Part shown: one piece after another, positions 43,154 to 52,746 of the stretch
Position numbering within the stretch: the first letter of the stretch is position 1
How the letters are laid out: every line of letters begins with the position of its first letter
Assembly: GCA_030427805.1 (NCBI GenBank)
Contig: JAUICP010000003.1
Location: 62,001 to 126,000, forward strand
Origin: Bdellovibrionia bacterium
GTDB taxonomy: Bacteria; Bdellovibrionota; Bdellovibrionia; Bdellovibrionales; JAGQZY01
Direction: 5' to 3'
DNA: 64,000 nucleotides
Notes under the pieces: generated by a model
Database searches by the model: none
The model's input: the letters and a program-made list of their open reading frames with translations, nothing else
What the model was told of the DNA's origin: nothing
Program-made: the position numbers and the translations under genes

Positions 43154-44371
43154 CTAAATTGACGCTTCAACAAGCTGAAGATTTCGACAATATCTTCTCC
43201 ACTGTTTGTACACCATTTTAATTTCTTGTCTGGCATACTTGAATTCAGCCTTGAGCGCTTGCAGGTTTTCTTGCATCTGTTGGCTCATCTGCCCCATACT
43301 CGGAGCTTGGAGTTTCAAGTTGTCATATTCCTCTTTGATCAAACGAAATCGCTCTTGAGCCTGTGCGAACTGTTGGCGAAGATAATTTAACTGCTCTTTA
43401 AACTCAGCTTGAGCTTTTGCCGTTCGCGAAGTCAACTTCTGCTGGGCTCTCTTTTCATCCATCTTCATCTTAGCGGCAATAATGACATCTTCTGGAATCA
43501 TTTTTAAATTCTTGGCTCCTCCAAAAAACTGAAGGCAACGAATCAACCATTTGGTTGGATCATAATCATACCAACGGATTCCATTTCTGTAGTCATTGGC
43601 AAATTCGTGATGAAAGTTGTGGTAACCTTCGCCATAGGTAAAATAGGCAAGAACGGCGTTATCTTTGGCCGTATGGGAATCTGAGTAAGTCTGACGACCC
43701 GTAAAGTGAGCCGCTGAATTAATAAGAAAGGTCAAATGGTGAACGACCACCATTCTTAGAAAACCGGCGATCGCCAATCCTCCGAGCCAAGACCCGAAGG
43801 CCCAACCAATTAATGCGGGTAAAACCCAACCCATAAAAACAGCAACCCAAGCATAGTATTTATCTTGATAATAGAGAATGGGATCTTTTAACAAATCCTT
43901 GGCCCAATACTCGTACTTGGGCCTTTTTGCTTTCAAATACATCCACCAAATATGGGAATAACCCAATCCCTTTGTCGACGAATAGGGGTCGCGATCTGAA
44001 TCGACGTAGCGATGATGGGGCCTGTGATCAACAACCCATTTGATAACAGAATTTTGAAAAGCCGCTGCGCCAAAGAGAGCAAAAAAGAGTCGTGTGAAAA
44101 ATCCGGCTTCATAGGCTTTGTGAGCGAATAACCGGTGATAACCAGCCGTGATACTCAGACCCGTCGCATAGTAAAAGAAGACAAAAAGTCCAACGGTCCA
44201 CCACTGAAAGGGTTCGGTCATGAAGTACCAAACAGTCAGCGCGATGGCGATGGGCGGTGTTACACTGAGGAAGATGGCCGGACCCCAGTCGGTACGTTTC
44301 CAAATCGAACCTTCGTAGTGTTTATGATAGCGTCGTGATTCAATATTTTTACTCACTTTATTTTGTTCCAT
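43154..44371 (-). CDS. Membrane acyl-CoA / fatty acid delta-9 desaturase with coiled-coil tail
   Basis: Encodes 405 residues. The three histidine boxes are complete: HRLFAH (79-84), DHRPHHRYVD (H116, H119, H120) and EGYHNFHHEF. Four to five membrane helices surround them. Such enzymes introduce a cis double bond at C9 of saturated acyl chains using di-iron and electrons from a reductase. The last 115 residues after MIPEDVIIAAKMKM form a charged helical extension (AQAEFKEQLNYLRQQFAQAQ) typical of coiled coil and absent from most bacterial desaturases. A terminator follows. It faces away from the lipoprotein gene at 44787, and the 415-base gap between holds palindromes. Confidence 0.93.
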   Translation of the reverse strand: MEQNKVSKNIESRRYHKHYEGSIWKRTDWGPAIFLSVTPPIAIALTVWYFMTEPFQWWTVGLFVFFYYATGLSITAGYHRLFAHKAYEAGFFTRLFFALFGAAAFQNSVIKWVVDHRPHHRYVDSDRDPYSSTKGLGYSHIWWMYLKAKRPKYEYWAKDLLKDPILYYQDKYYAWVAVFMGWVLPALIGWAFGSWLGGLAIAGFLRMVVVHHLTFLINSAAHFTGRQTYSDSHTAKDNAVLAYFTYGEGYHNFHHEFANDYRNGIRWYDYDPTKWLIRCLQFFGGAKNLKMIPEDVIIAAKMKMDEKRAQQKLTSRTAKAQAEFKEQLNYLRQQFAQAQERFRLIKEEYDNLKLQAPSMGQMSQQMQENLQALKAEFKYARQEIKMVYKQWRRYCRNLQLVEASI

Positions 44372-44586
44372 TTGTACGCCCCTAAAGACTCAATCAATTT
44401 CTTTGAAATGTGATCTCGATTCGAGAGAATCAGCTACAACCGAGTACCACCAACGGTTTCCAATACTAATTCCGTCTCTATAATAATGCAAAACAAGTCT
44501 TTATTAACAAAGTCCAATTGTTAGTGGAAGTAAAATAAGTGCTGATTAAATTCTAGTCAGATTTAAGAGCCTGACACTTTCTTACA

Positions 44587-44601
44587 TTCTCATAATGAGA
44601 A
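44587..44601. promoter_or_regulatory. Perfect 7-1-7 palindrome between divergent desaturase and lipoprotein genes
   Basis: TTCTCAT A ATGAGAA is a perfect inverted repeat, the geometry of Fur/PerR/Zur-type operators though not their consensus letters. It lies about 215 bases from the desaturase start and 190 from the lipoprotein start, so it could serve either. Confidence 0.35.
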
Positions 44602-44685
44602 AGCATAATAAAATCAATAGCTCACAGAAGGGCCTTTGCTGCCAAAAATGGCATTTTATTTGTAATAAATAAAAGGGTAATGGGG

Positions 44686-44725
44686 TCTAGTGTAAAAAAA
44701 CTGTTCAACACTTTTTCACACTAGA
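44686..44725. promoter_or_regulatory. Long imperfect inverted repeat upstream of the lipoprotein gene
   Basis: TCTAGTGT (44686-44693) pairs with ACACTAGA (44718-44725), and the adjoining AAAAA and TTTTT extend the stem after one mismatch, leaving a 12-13 base loop. It sits about 60-100 bases before the lipoprotein ATG. It may be an operator or mRNA structure; no T-tract follows. The rest of the 415-base gap is AT-rich without a gene. Confidence 0.4.
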
Positions 44726-44786
44726 AAATAGTTAGGTCTTAAGAAGTCATCTTGGAACAACTATATACTTAGACGGGGTAGTAGTA

Positions 44787-45803
44787 ATGATAATTCAAAA
44801 GTTCTTAAACACGTGCATTCTCGGTTTAGCCATGGTGGCACTTTCTGCTTGTGGTGACTTCCAACTCGATCAAAAATTCAAAGTCGATGGCTCAAATGAA
44901 CAGAGTTCAAATAATGGCGGTACGGCTCCGAACCCCAACCCTGCTCCAGTTCCTTCGGGTGGCCCTGTAGGTAGCCTCTCGGCCATCACGGTGGCTGATA
45001 TGGAATTAGGTCAAACCCAGACAGTGAACTTTACGATCACTGCTGAAGACGATTATTCGGGCCTGGTAACCCTAGCCATCGATCGCACCGCACTTTCAGG
45101 CGTTAATGGCAACGCCGATGTCACATTTGAGTTTAACCCGGCCCAAGTTCAACTCGTCGCCGGACAGGTATCACAAAATATCGAACTGATTATTACATCT
45201 AAAGTCAGTGCTCCTTCATTTAACCGAATTAACGGATTAAAGGTTCGAGCAATCAGTGAAGACGGAGATAGTCGCTCTTCAGAGACATCATTTAGCATCA
45301 TGGTAAAGCCGGAAATCACCATTGAAATGTACGGTCTACAAGATGCCATGGGGAACGATATCCCTCCGGCAGAACGCTTTAATAGGCCTCAAGTTATGAA
45401 CTTCAGAAGCCACTCAGGCAATCTTAGGTTGAAGTTTGTTAATATGGACACCCAGGCCACTCACATCGTTCACGGGAATAACCCGATCGCCCATGGGTCC
45501 ATCGCCAATCCACTGACCGTCGCTGCTGATGCCGGTGGTGGAGAAGTCACACCTGGCGGCAGCCACGAGCCTGAAATTGAGCCCACGGACAACAACACAG
45601 GATCTTACTACTACCACGGTGAAGAAGCTGCAGGCCTAGCTCGCACCATGAATTTCCATCAAGCAAACCCGAGTGCTGCTTCGGTCTTAAGCTTAACAGA
45701 ACACGAAATCATCGCGACCAATATTCGTATGCTTCAAGCACAAAAACTGGGCGACCAGGGAGTGCCCTGCGATGAAGATCCTAACTTCGTCGGTGGCGAA
45801 TAA
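44787..45803 (+). CDS. Lipoprotein with Ig-like and histidine-rich C-terminal domain
   Basis: Encodes 338 residues. Lipoprotein signal ends LSACGD. A proline/asparagine-rich linker (GGTAPNPNPAPVPSGGP) leads to a Calx-beta or Ig-like domain (about 65-180). The C-terminal 150 residues contain TQATHIVHGNNPIAHGS, PGGSHEPEIEP and SYYYHGEEAAG, a histidine-rich, cupredoxin-like arrangement that might bind copper; the copper idea is inference. Function unknown; probably at the outer membrane. Convergent with the DUF3299 gene at 45818. Confidence 0.78.
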   Translation: MIIQKFLNTCILGLAMVALSACGDFQLDQKFKVDGSNEQSSNNGGTAPNPNPAPVPSGGPVGSLSAITVADMELGQTQTVNFTITAEDDYSGLVTLAIDRTALSGVNGNADVTFEFNPAQVQLVAGQVSQNIELIITSKVSAPSFNRINGLKVRAISEDGDSRSSETSFSIMVKPEITIEMYGLQDAMGNDIPPAERFNRPQVMNFRSHSGNLRLKFVNMDTQATHIVHGNNPIAHGSIANPLTVAADAGGGEVTPGGSHEPEIEPTDNNTGSYYYHGEEAAGLARTMNFHQANPSAASVLSLTEHEIIATNIRMLQAQKLGDQGVPCDEDPNFVGGE

Positions 45804-45817
45804 GCTGAATCTGTCGT

Positions 45818-46306
45818 CTATTTATCTTTTTTGAATTTATAGGGTTCAACGTCGGCTCCTTTTAACTGGAAGCCGACTTTGCCGTATTGGGACTCTGTGA
45901 CTTCTATCTCAAGTGGAGCTTCAACCCACACCGGACCAAAACTTCTCTCAATATTCATCGCTTTGTCCAACTTAACATAAATCATTTGATTGGGCGGTGG
46001 CGGAGGTGCGTGAATACAGGCCATTGGATCTGGGACTAAGAGAAAGTCTTTAAACTTTGATAGATTGTCAGTCAGGGGAACAACAAAGCCGGGGATCTTC
46101 ACCCGTTTACCCTTAAGCTCAATAAGCTTCGGACTCAGCTCACCCGTTTGTGGGTTCATGCCCATGAGATCGGGCCAGGTTACCACTTGAGCCCCTGTAC
46201 TAAATACGCGCATGGAAGTCGGAAAAAGGCCCATAAATTCTGCGGCCGCCATTCCGAGAATGAAAAATATAACAAGGCCAAAAAGAGTTTTCTTCTTTCC
46301 CTTCAC
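45818..46306 (-). CDS. DUF3299 family periplasmic protein
   Basis: Encodes 162 residues. One N-terminal helix (about 8-27) is a signal or anchor. The family pattern is visible: VTWPDLMGM, KRVKIPGFVVPLTDN, and FLLVPDPMACIHAPPPPPNQ, whose cysteine-histidine and proline run is the DUF3299 hallmark. The function of the family is not settled; it often occurs near metal or cofactor transport genes. It lies just downstream of the D15-like gene in the same direction (12-base gap), so they are probably co-transcribed. Confidence 0.88.
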   Translation of the reverse strand: MKGKKKTLFGLVIFFILGMAAAEFMGLFPTSMRVFSTGAQVVTWPDLMGMNPQTGELSPKLIELKGKRVKIPGFVVPLTDNLSKFKDFLLVPDPMACIHAPPPPPNQMIYVKLDKAMNIERSFGPVWVEAPLEIEVTESQYGKVGFQLKGADVEPYKFKKDK

Positions 46307-46318
46307 CGGGCATCCTTA

Positions 46319-47404
46319 CTAGTAGGCTTCATCAAAAACAAAGTAAAATCCTGACTGATCACCTGCGATTCCAAAGTCGATGCGAATTCTCGTTTTAGAT
46401 TCCTGGTTTATGACATAACGAACACCGAAACCAAGACTATAACGGTCATCTTCTTCACCCAGGTCCCTGAGGCGCGGAGCCACGCGACCAAGCCCTCCAA
46501 ACAAAGCATATTTCCAGCGCTCGGTCAGCTCGGATCGGTATTCTGCCTGAAAAAAGGCCCTAGATTGGTCTCTGTAACGCCCTTTATAAATACCCCTGAG
46601 GATATTTCGGCCACCGAGGCGCAATAGTTTCTGAAAGGGAATAAAATCACCTTCTTGCTCACCAAAACCCAGCTGAAGAGCCACCGTAGACTGCTCAAAA
46701 AGAGGGAGATAGGTCCGCGCATCCACATCCCATTGGCGATAAAAGTAACTCTGGCCTCCCACCGAAAAACGGGAAAGGTGGGAAATTTCTAAATAGGTCC
46801 CCACTTCCGGGGACAATTCACTATCTCTCGAGTCATAGACGAGATAGGGGCCAAAACCCAATTCGGATATATTCAGCTCCCTATCCAAAAAACCCAAATC
46901 GGTAATTCGCTCATCGGAGTCCGTTATTTCTCTAGAATCATAATCCAGTTTTAGGCCACCATAGATGGCATCGACCCAAAGCCTACGAGTTTCAAACTCC
47001 ACTCCATGATAGGTTTCGTTGTATTCTTCTTGGTCAGATTTTTGTGTTTCATTCCCCTGGCCATAATAATACTGGGGAAAAATCGAGGCGTATACTTTAG
47101 TTTTAACCTGGGATTGGCCTTCGTTAAAGTAAGAGTTTAGAATCACATCCGCATAGACCTGTTGTTGAGTCGTAACAAGGGCGGCAGATCTCAACTGACT
47201 AATCCGAGGGACATCTTTTTTGCCTAAGTTCTTCAATAAAAAAATTCCCGTCGCTAATGACGTTTCGGGCGTGTAATAGACAAAAGGTATCCATCGAGAC
47301 TTGTTAAAGCTATTTTCAACGGCATCGACTTTATCTTGACCGTAGACGACACCGGCCATGAGACAAACGAGAACACAAACGGAGAAACTTCTAGCTGCGA
47401 ACAT
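46319..47404 (-). CDS. BamA/D15-like outer membrane beta-barrel protein
   Basis: Encodes 361 residues with a signal peptide (SVCVLVCLMAGVVYG). The body is a run of amphipathic beta strands typical of outer membrane barrels. YDSRDSELSPEVGTYLE, LRGIYKGRYRDQSRAFFQAE and the C-terminal RIRIDFGIAGDQSGFYFVF match the bacterial surface antigen (D15) domain. There are no POTRA domains, so it is a short barrel-only member rather than BamA itself. Its role could be lipid or protein transport across the outer membrane or a plain porin-like function. Next gene downstream is the DUF3299 protein, upstream a small acidic-basic protein, all on the minus strand. Confidence 0.87.
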   Translation of the reverse strand: MFAARSFSVCVLVCLMAGVVYGQDKVDAVENSFNKSRWIPFVYYTPETSLATGIFLLKNLGKKDVPRISQLRSAALVTTQQQVYADVILNSYFNEGQSQVKTKVYASIFPQYYYGQGNETQKSDQEEYNETYHGVEFETRRLWVDAIYGGLKLDYDSREITDSDERITDLGFLDRELNISELGFGPYLVYDSRDSELSPEVGTYLEISHLSRFSVGGQSYFYRQWDVDARTYLPLFEQSTVALQLGFGEQEGDFIPFQKLLRLGGRNILRGIYKGRYRDQSRAFFQAEYRSELTERWKYALFGGLGRVAPRLRDLGEEDDRYSLGFGVRYVINQESKTRIRIDFGIAGDQSGFYFVFDEAY

Positions 47405-47444
47405 ACTTTCATATTTCTATTGCTTCGATGGGATGACAAGACTT

Positions 47445-47864
47445 TTATTTAAATGCTTCAAGAGCCCGATTGCGCTCCTCGATCAGGGCTTTTTTACGCT
47501 CTTCAAAGGACATTTCTCTCACCTCTAGACGCTGACCGCTGCGAGTAAAATTGACTTTACTGGGCTCAGAAAAGGTGTTTCGCCCGCGAACGACGCGATT
47601 CTCACTACGATCCCGTGTGGAAGTTCCTGGGCCACTAAAGCGAGAAGCATTGCGTTTACGGGCGCCTCCACGACTCACAACTGGCGGCTCGTCGGGCTCT
47701 TCTGCAGGTTCCTCGTAGTCGCCTTCATCGGGGCCTTCACCATAATATTCCTCCTCGGCCTCTTCCGAAGCCGGTTCCTCTTCAAAGTCTTCTTGTGCAA
47801 TCACAGGGCTCTGAATGAGGAAATTGATGAAAATTAAAGTGATTATTGCCATAAAAAAGCGCAT
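47445..47864 (-). CDS. Small secreted protein with acidic and basic halves
   Basis: Encodes 139 residues. A signal peptide (MRFFMAIITLIFINFLIQSP) is followed by a strongly acidic stretch (EEEPASEEAEEEYYGEG) and then a basic RG/RS-rich stretch (SRGGARKRNASRF). The C-terminal end is a charged helix. Low complexity; no family. It precedes the D15-like gene in the same direction and may belong to the same unit. Confidence 0.65.
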   Translation of the reverse strand: MRFFMAIITLIFINFLIQSPVIAQEDFEEEPASEEAEEEYYGEGPDEGDYEEPAEEPDEPPVVSRGGARKRNASRFSGPGTSTRDRSENRVVRGRNTFSEPSKVNFTRSGQRLEVREMSFEERKKALIEERNRALEAFK

Positions 47865-47948
47865 ATAATGATTTCGGTACGAAATGAGACAAACTAAAGT
47901 AAAATAAGTCGAGATCAGCCAAAAGATCCGCTGGGAGTGTTCTAGTTC

Positions 47949-48794
47949 ATGCTGGCCTATAAAAAAGTTCGAGTCCAGAGCCCAGGAAACCTAGACTTTC
48001 TATTAGAGACTCTGTTTCGCCTCAATAAACAAAAAGCAAGCTATGCACGCGAACGTGGCCATGTTTTTGTCGACGACCGAATTAGCCTCAGTAATCGAAG
48101 ACTCGGCCCGGGGGCCGAAATTAAACTGATTACTGAGTTTGGGCGTCCCAATCAAAAATTTGCGAGCATTGAAGCGGTCGAAAACTCTTACTTAGTCATC
48201 AATAAAAAACAAGGGGGGCCCACCGAGCTGGCTGACTCGCAAGATACTCGAAGCCTTCAATCATGGTTATTGAGCTATCTTCTGCGACAAAACCCCAAAC
48301 AGTTTCCCTATTGCCAGGCGGCTCACCGCCTCGACTCAGAAACCACGGGACTCATAATTTTTGCTACAAAAAAGTCGGTGCGGAAAGAACTCAATGACTA
48401 TTTCGAGAAACGGCAAATACATAAAACCTATCTTTGCGTGACTCGTCCGTTTTCGAGAGATGATTTTAAAGCCAATGAAAAGCTTCTAAAAACTGACTCC
48501 AAAGTGATAGTCCACGAAGAGGGAAAAGAAGCTCTGACCCAGGCTCGGTGTTTAAAAAAAGGAGATAACTTCTGGCTCTGGAGCGTTCGCCCAAAGACCG
48601 GAAGGAGTCACCAAATTAGAGTTCACTTTGCCCATAGAGGGATCCCATTACTCGGAGACAGCCTTTACGGCGGAGAAAAAGCAGAGCGCTTATTTCTTCA
48701 CTCCCATAAAATTGAAATTCCTCAAATTAAAAAGACCTATCAAGCGGCTCCTCCTAAAGACTTTCTTCAGGCCTTAGAAGAAAATAGAAGCTGA
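47949..48794 (+). CDS. RluA-family RNA pseudouridine synthase
   Basis: Encodes 281 residues. The catalytic motif AHRLDSETTGLIIFATK carries the essential aspartate of RluA/RsuA-type enzymes. KTYLCVTRP, PKTGRSHQIRVHFAHRGIPL and LLGDSLYGG are the other family motifs. The N-terminal 60 residues look like an S4 RNA-binding domain (FRLNKQKASYARERGHVFV). The target uridine in rRNA or tRNA cannot be told. Its end overlaps the convergent ATP-grasp gene by 28 bases. Confidence 0.92.
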   Translation: MLAYKKVRVQSPGNLDFLLETLFRLNKQKASYARERGHVFVDDRISLSNRRLGPGAEIKLITEFGRPNQKFASIEAVENSYLVINKKQGGPTELADSQDTRSLQSWLLSYLLRQNPKQFPYCQAAHRLDSETTGLIIFATKKSVRKELNDYFEKRQIHKTYLCVTRPFSRDDFKANEKLLKTDSKVIVHEEGKEALTQARCLKKGDNFWLWSVRPKTGRSHQIRVHFAHRGIPLLGDSLYGGEKAERLFLHSHKIEIPQIKKTYQAAPPKDFLQALEENRS

Positions 48795-49630
48795 GAAAAT
48801 TTCTCGATGCTTTCGGGAAAATATTCTAAGAACAAAAAGGGCTCGATCAACTCCAACTCAATCAGCAAAGCACCCTGTTGAGAAGCAACGAGATCAACCC
48901 GGGCGTAAAGCGGAACTTCCGGTAAAGACCCTACAATTGAACGGGCGGCATGTAACATCTGTACCGAAGGACTTTTCAAAAGACTCTTGCCGCCATATTC
49001 TTCCTGCACGCGAAAGTCCCCATTTTTTGGGCTTTTTAAAATTGCGTGGCTAAAATCTCCAGCGAGAAACACCAGGGACCACTCACCTTCTTCAACAATT
49101 TCTCGTGCAAATTTCTGAATCAGAATATCCCGCCCCCGTAGCTCATTAAAGGCATTTTTTAGGTCTGCCTCACTAGCATCCGAAGATAAGAGAAAGGTTC
49201 CGTGGGCCGAAGCAGAGACGCGGGGTTTAACGACGATTCCTTCCTTCTGATTTTTACAATAAAACTCCCGCAAAGTTTCTTCACTGTCCAGTCGAACAAA
49301 TTCAGTTGGATAAACTGGAAGTGATTGATCCATCATTTCTTTGAGGTAAATTTTGTCAGCATTCCAACGAACTAATGAGAGCGGATTGTAAATTTGATTC
49401 CCATTGACTTCAAGCGCTTCAAGTCGAGCTAAAAAGGACTCCAGGTGTTGGTGGTAATCCCAAGTGGAACGAATCAAGAAGCACTCATTTTCTACAGAAG
49501 CCAAGTCAGAAAGGTCCCAAGGCTTAATTTGAACATGGAGTCCTCGGTCTTCGCAGGCCTTTGCCAATAAAAGGTCCTCGTGGTTTTTTTGGCACTGTTC
49601 ACGATTCGAAAGAAAATAAATGGACTTCAT
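48767..49630 (-). CDS. ATP-grasp domain protein
   Basis: Encodes 287 residues from ATG 49630; a GTG at 49672, directly after the upstream kinase stop, would add 14 residues. The central ATP-grasp features are EGIVVKPRVSASAHGTFLL (glycine-rich loop and lysine), EEGEWSLVFLAG and the metal-binding end YARVDLV with ELIEPFLFLEYFP. The N-terminal Rossmann-like part (FLIRSTWDYHQHLESF) matches a family of ATP-grasp ligases of unknown substrate. It probably joins a carboxylate to an amine or thiol, but its partner is unknown. It follows the PAS kinase gene, possibly co-transcribed. Confidence 0.85.
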   Translation of the reverse strand: MKSIYFLSNREQCQKNHEDLLLAKACEDRGLHVQIKPWDLSDLASVENECFLIRSTWDYHQHLESFLARLEALEVNGNQIYNPLSLVRWNADKIYLKEMMDQSLPVYPTEFVRLDSEETLREFYCKNQKEGIVVKPRVSASAHGTFLLSSDASEADLKNAFNELRGRDILIQKFAREIVEEGEWSLVFLAGDFSHAILKSPKNGDFRVQEEYGGKSLLKSPSVQMLHAARSIVGSLPEVPLYARVDLVASQQGALLIELELIEPFLFLEYFPESIEKFSQLLFSSKA

Positions 49631-49671
49631 AGGGTTTACTTGCCAGGTTTTTATCGACTGGGCAAGTCTCA

Positions 49672-51594
49672 CTAGGCCGACATTTTGCTTTTGTCTTCGT
49701 CGATACTCTCGCCGACAGATCTATGAAGTTTGAGCTTCAAGACAAATTCCGTATTGGCATTTTCAGGGTTGTAATTGAGATCACCGGACATGGACTCCAT
49801 AATGGTTTTGGAAATTGATAATCCCAGCCCTGTTCCTTTGCCAACTTCTTTGGTCGAAAAGAAGGGCTCCATCATTCGTTCATGGATTTCTTTGGGAATT
49901 CCCGAGCCACTGTCGGCAACCCTGAGGAGGATACTCTGACCTCGAATTTCAGTTGTCAACTTTATCCACTTTTCGTCGAGATCGCCGATCGCGTCGTAGG
50001 AATTATTAAAAAGATTCAAGAGAACTTGCTCCATTTGAATGCGATTTACCTCAACCTCTTGATCGCCGTCAAAATCACTAAGAAGAACTTGAACCCCGTG
50101 ACTCATAAATTTCTCAGAGCACATGTCGATCACATTGGCCACTAAGTCTGAGAGTTGATAGTTGTGAATCTCGTCGCTTTTGAGCCCTTGGTTAGAAAAT
50201 CGCAAAAGCCCCGAAACAATTCGTGCAATTCGATTAATGGTTTTCTTCGACATTCCTACGAAGTGCTCTAACTTTTCTTCGGTAACCTCCTTACGGCTGA
50301 GCATTTTATCTAGGTTATGGGCTGCCCCCATAAGAATGGCCAAGGGGTTATTAATTTCGTGAGCGACTCCCGCAGCCATCTCTCCCAGTGCTGCCAAACG
50401 AGAACTCTGATAGGCTTTAGCGCGCTCTACTTCGATTTGTTGCTGCATCTTTTTTGACTCGGTAATGTCACGCATAACCGAAGTGAGGTAAATCAGCTCA
50501 CCATCATCATTGTATACACCATTCACGACGACGTTGACAAATTGACCTCGGTTCGACAATTTACTGAGTTCGATTTCTCCTTGCCAAAGACCATTCTCTT
50601 TTACAGCTGGCAGTACAACCTCAAAGAAAAACTTTCGTTCCTCCCTCGAAGCGCGCTCCCACATATTCTCATACTTTTTTCCCTTGTCGATTCCTAGGGC
50701 TTCACAGTACTTATTATTCATTTCTAGCACTTCACCATCGGGATTGAATAGAACAATAAAGTCAGGAGAGTTATCAAAAATCTCCTTGTAAATCTTCATT
50801 TGATTGTGGGTTACTTTTTCTTCGTGAATATCTCGACTCGCCCCCACAATTCTTCGATAGTCACCCTTCTCATCTTTGACCGCAAACATCGAGTGGCGAA
50901 ACCAACGATACTCACCACTCTTCATACGCACCCGAAATTCTTTTTCTACACGAGGAGATTCGGCAAAGACCTCATCAATCCCCTCTTTTCCGAAAATTTT
51001 AGATTGATCTTCTGGATGAATGAGTGAAAGAAAATGAGAAACTGACGGTTCGACTTCGGTTTGATCATAACCCAAGAGTTCGAAAAACTTAGAACTCCAA
51101 TAAACGGTATCCGAATCAACGTCGACCCAGTCCCAAATCCCAACATCTAAACTCTTTACAGTTAGAGTCTGACGTTCGTAACTTTCTTCTAGGGCCGACT
51201 CGACAAATTTCTTCTCAGTGATATCCGTCAAAAATGCAATGACTCCCCTAACATTTTTTTTGTCGTCGTAGTCGGGAACACAGTTTTCGTCAAAGTAGGA
51301 CTCACCATGGGGTAGAGAAATATTAGTTTCAAAATTACAAGACTTTCCCCCGAGAGCTTTATCAATGGACGGCTTGAGTGCTGCAAACGAATCAGCCCCT
51401 AGAATTTCTTCTATGGGTTTACCCAGTTGATCCTCTGATACATAGTGAAAGTAATCAAAGAAGCTTTTATTCACATAGGCGAGTTCATAGTTCGGTGTGA
51501 TATACATGAGAATGAATGGTCCCTCTTTGGCGAAGGCACCAAACCGGTCTTCGATTTCTTTGAATGAAGAGGCTTTTGATTGATTACTGCTCAC
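49672..51594 (-). CDS. Soluble PAS-domain sensor histidine kinase
   Basis: Encodes 640 residues with no membrane helix. Three PAS domains with PAC ends are seen: about 15-135 ([27 protein letters not shown]), 140-265 ([31 protein letters not shown]) and 270-385 ([27 protein letters not shown]). The HisKA helix has the phosphorylated histidine in [17 protein letters not shown], and the ATPase domain has [21 protein letters not shown] and [12 protein letters not shown]. It senses an internal signal through PAS ligands. No receiver domain or adjacent response regulator, so its partner is elsewhere. The ATP-grasp gene follows immediately. Confidence 0.93.
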   Translation of the reverse strand: MSSNQSKASSFKEIEDRFGAFAKEGPFILMYITPNYELAYVNKSFFDYFHYVSEDQLGKPIEEILGADSFAALKPSIDKALGGKSCNFETNISLPHGESYFDENCVPDYDDKKNVRGVIAFLTDITEKKFVESALEESYERQTLTVKSLDVGIWDWVDVDSDTVYWSSKFFELLGYDQTEVEPSVSHFLSLIHPEDQSKIFGKEGIDEVFAESPRVEKEFRVRMKSGEYRWFRHSMFAVKDEKGDYRRIVGASRDIHEEKVTHNQMKIYKEIFDNSPDFIVLFNPDGEVLEMNNKYCEALGIDKGKKYENMWERASREERKFFFEVVLPAVKENGLWQGEIELSKLSNRGQFVNVVVNGVYNDDGELIYLTSVMRDITESKKMQQQIEVERAKAYQSSRLAALGEMAAGVAHEINNPLAILMGAAHNLDKMLSRKEVTEEKLEHFVGMSKKTINRIARIVSGLLRFSNQGLKSDEIHNYQLSDLVANVIDMCSEKFMSHGVQVLLSDFDGDQEVEVNRIQMEQVLLNLFNNSYDAIGDLDEKWIKLTTEIRGQSILLRVADSGSGIPKEIHERMMEPFFSTKEVGKGTGLGLSISKTIMESMSGDLNYNPENANTEFVLKLKLHRSVGESIDEDKSKMSA

Positions 51595-51769
51595 AGCTTT
51601 ATATCGACAAAATCGACCTAAATACTGAGGAATGCTAAGGAAAAATAGGCACTTATTAAGACCTTGTTAAGATGGATAACGAATTGCGTTGAGGTCCGTT
51701 TTCTATCGAGGCAAAACTAGACCTTCTCCCTTCGCCAAGTTATTTTGCTTCTTTAACGGAGGTTCGAAA

Positions 51770-52021
51770 GTGGATCGAAAAGAAGCAATTGATTTATTTG
51801 AAACACAACTACAAGGCATTGTCGTTAAAGATTATGGTGATTTTCGTCGGAAGGTAAATACTTACTTTGAACGCCTCCTCGAGTCTCTCGATGAGACAGA
51901 TCTTAAGAAAGGTCGCGAGCTAGAACAAATTAAAGCCAAGCTCGTTCAGGTGACCAACGGAGAAATTGAACAGGACCGCCTCCAGATATTACAATTATTT
52001 AATGAGTTTAAAAAGAAATAG
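51770..52021 (+). CDS. Small coiled-coil protein, unknown
   Basis: Encodes 83 residues from GTG 51770, chosen since GGAGG sits seven bases before it; the reading frame extends further left to 51689 but without a start signal. Sequence is charged and helical (KVNTYFERLLESLDETDLKK) with heptad-like spacing, no membrane segment. Function unknown. Its end overlaps the next gene by 20 bases, and a lipoprotein protease follows, so these three look like one operon. Confidence 0.7.
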   Translation: MDRKEAIDLFETQLQGIVVKDYGDFRRKVNTYFERLLESLDETDLKKGRELEQIKAKLVQVTNGEIEQDRLQILQLFNEFKKK

Positions 52022-52703
52022 AATCTCGAAGTCATTCTTGCTCGTTTTTTTGCTAGCGTTTTTTTCAGTGGGCACTGGCTTGCGAGCTCAGAACCAGGTC
52101 AGTCTCCCCCTGAGTGAAAAATCCTCTTGGAAGGTTTTAAACTTTTCTAAGATTCCTGCAAACAGGGTGAGTTTTACTGAGGACGGTCTACTCATCGATG
52201 TTCAAAAGTCCTCAAGCCCACTGATCTTCCCCCTTCCCTCTAGCCCAAAGATAAAGTCTTTTACGGTCAAAGCTCAACTCCTAGAAGGGCAATTAAAAAT
52301 ACCAAAAGATAAAAAGCAGGGCGAAAAAGGAGCCGATGACTTCCTTTTTAAATTAGGTCTTGTCGAAAAGGGTGAGCGCAAACTGAATTGGATGCAAAGA
52401 CAGATTGCGGCGGATTGGGTCCTTCACTTATTTAAACTAGCAAAAGATACGAGTGGTGTTTCCAAAATTCGCTTCTTCAACCTGGTCAATGATCAGAGCC
52501 GAGTCGGAGAGTCGCGAACCCACCCTCTCAGCGATTTAATTTTCGAAAAGAACATTGCTCACTACGAAAATAAAAATATCGAAATCAATTATCAGCTTTC
52601 AGAGGCCATTGATAGTCTCGCTTTTTGGCTCAGTCTCGATGGAGATGACAGTGACTCAAGCTTCAAAATACTGGTCAAGGAAATCACCTATACCACCGAA
52701 TAA
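52002..52703 (+). CDS. Secreted protein, unknown
   Basis: Encodes 233 residues from ATG 52002, which overlaps the end of the preceding gene and begins a signal peptide (about residues 10-30, SFLLVFLLAFFSVGTGLRAQ). The mature protein looks beta-rich with a long charged loop (PKDKKQGEKGADDF), perhaps a sugar-binding or jelly-roll fold. No family recognised. Middle gene of the small operon that ends in the metalloprotease lipoprotein. Confidence 0.75.
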   Translation: MSLKRNRISKSFLLVFLLAFFSVGTGLRAQNQVSLPLSEKSSWKVLNFSKIPANRVSFTEDGLLIDVQKSSSPLIFPLPSSPKIKSFTVKAQLLEGQLKIPKDKKQGEKGADDFLFKLGLVEKGERKLNWMQRQIAADWVLHLFKLAKDTSGVSKIRFFNLVNDQSRVGESRTHPLSDLIFEKNIAHYENKNIEINYQLSEAIDSLAFWLSLDGDDSDSSFKILVKEITYTTE

Positions 52704-52746
52704 ATCCACGCCGAATTTGGGGCTCTATTTTGCTTATTAAGTAGTA

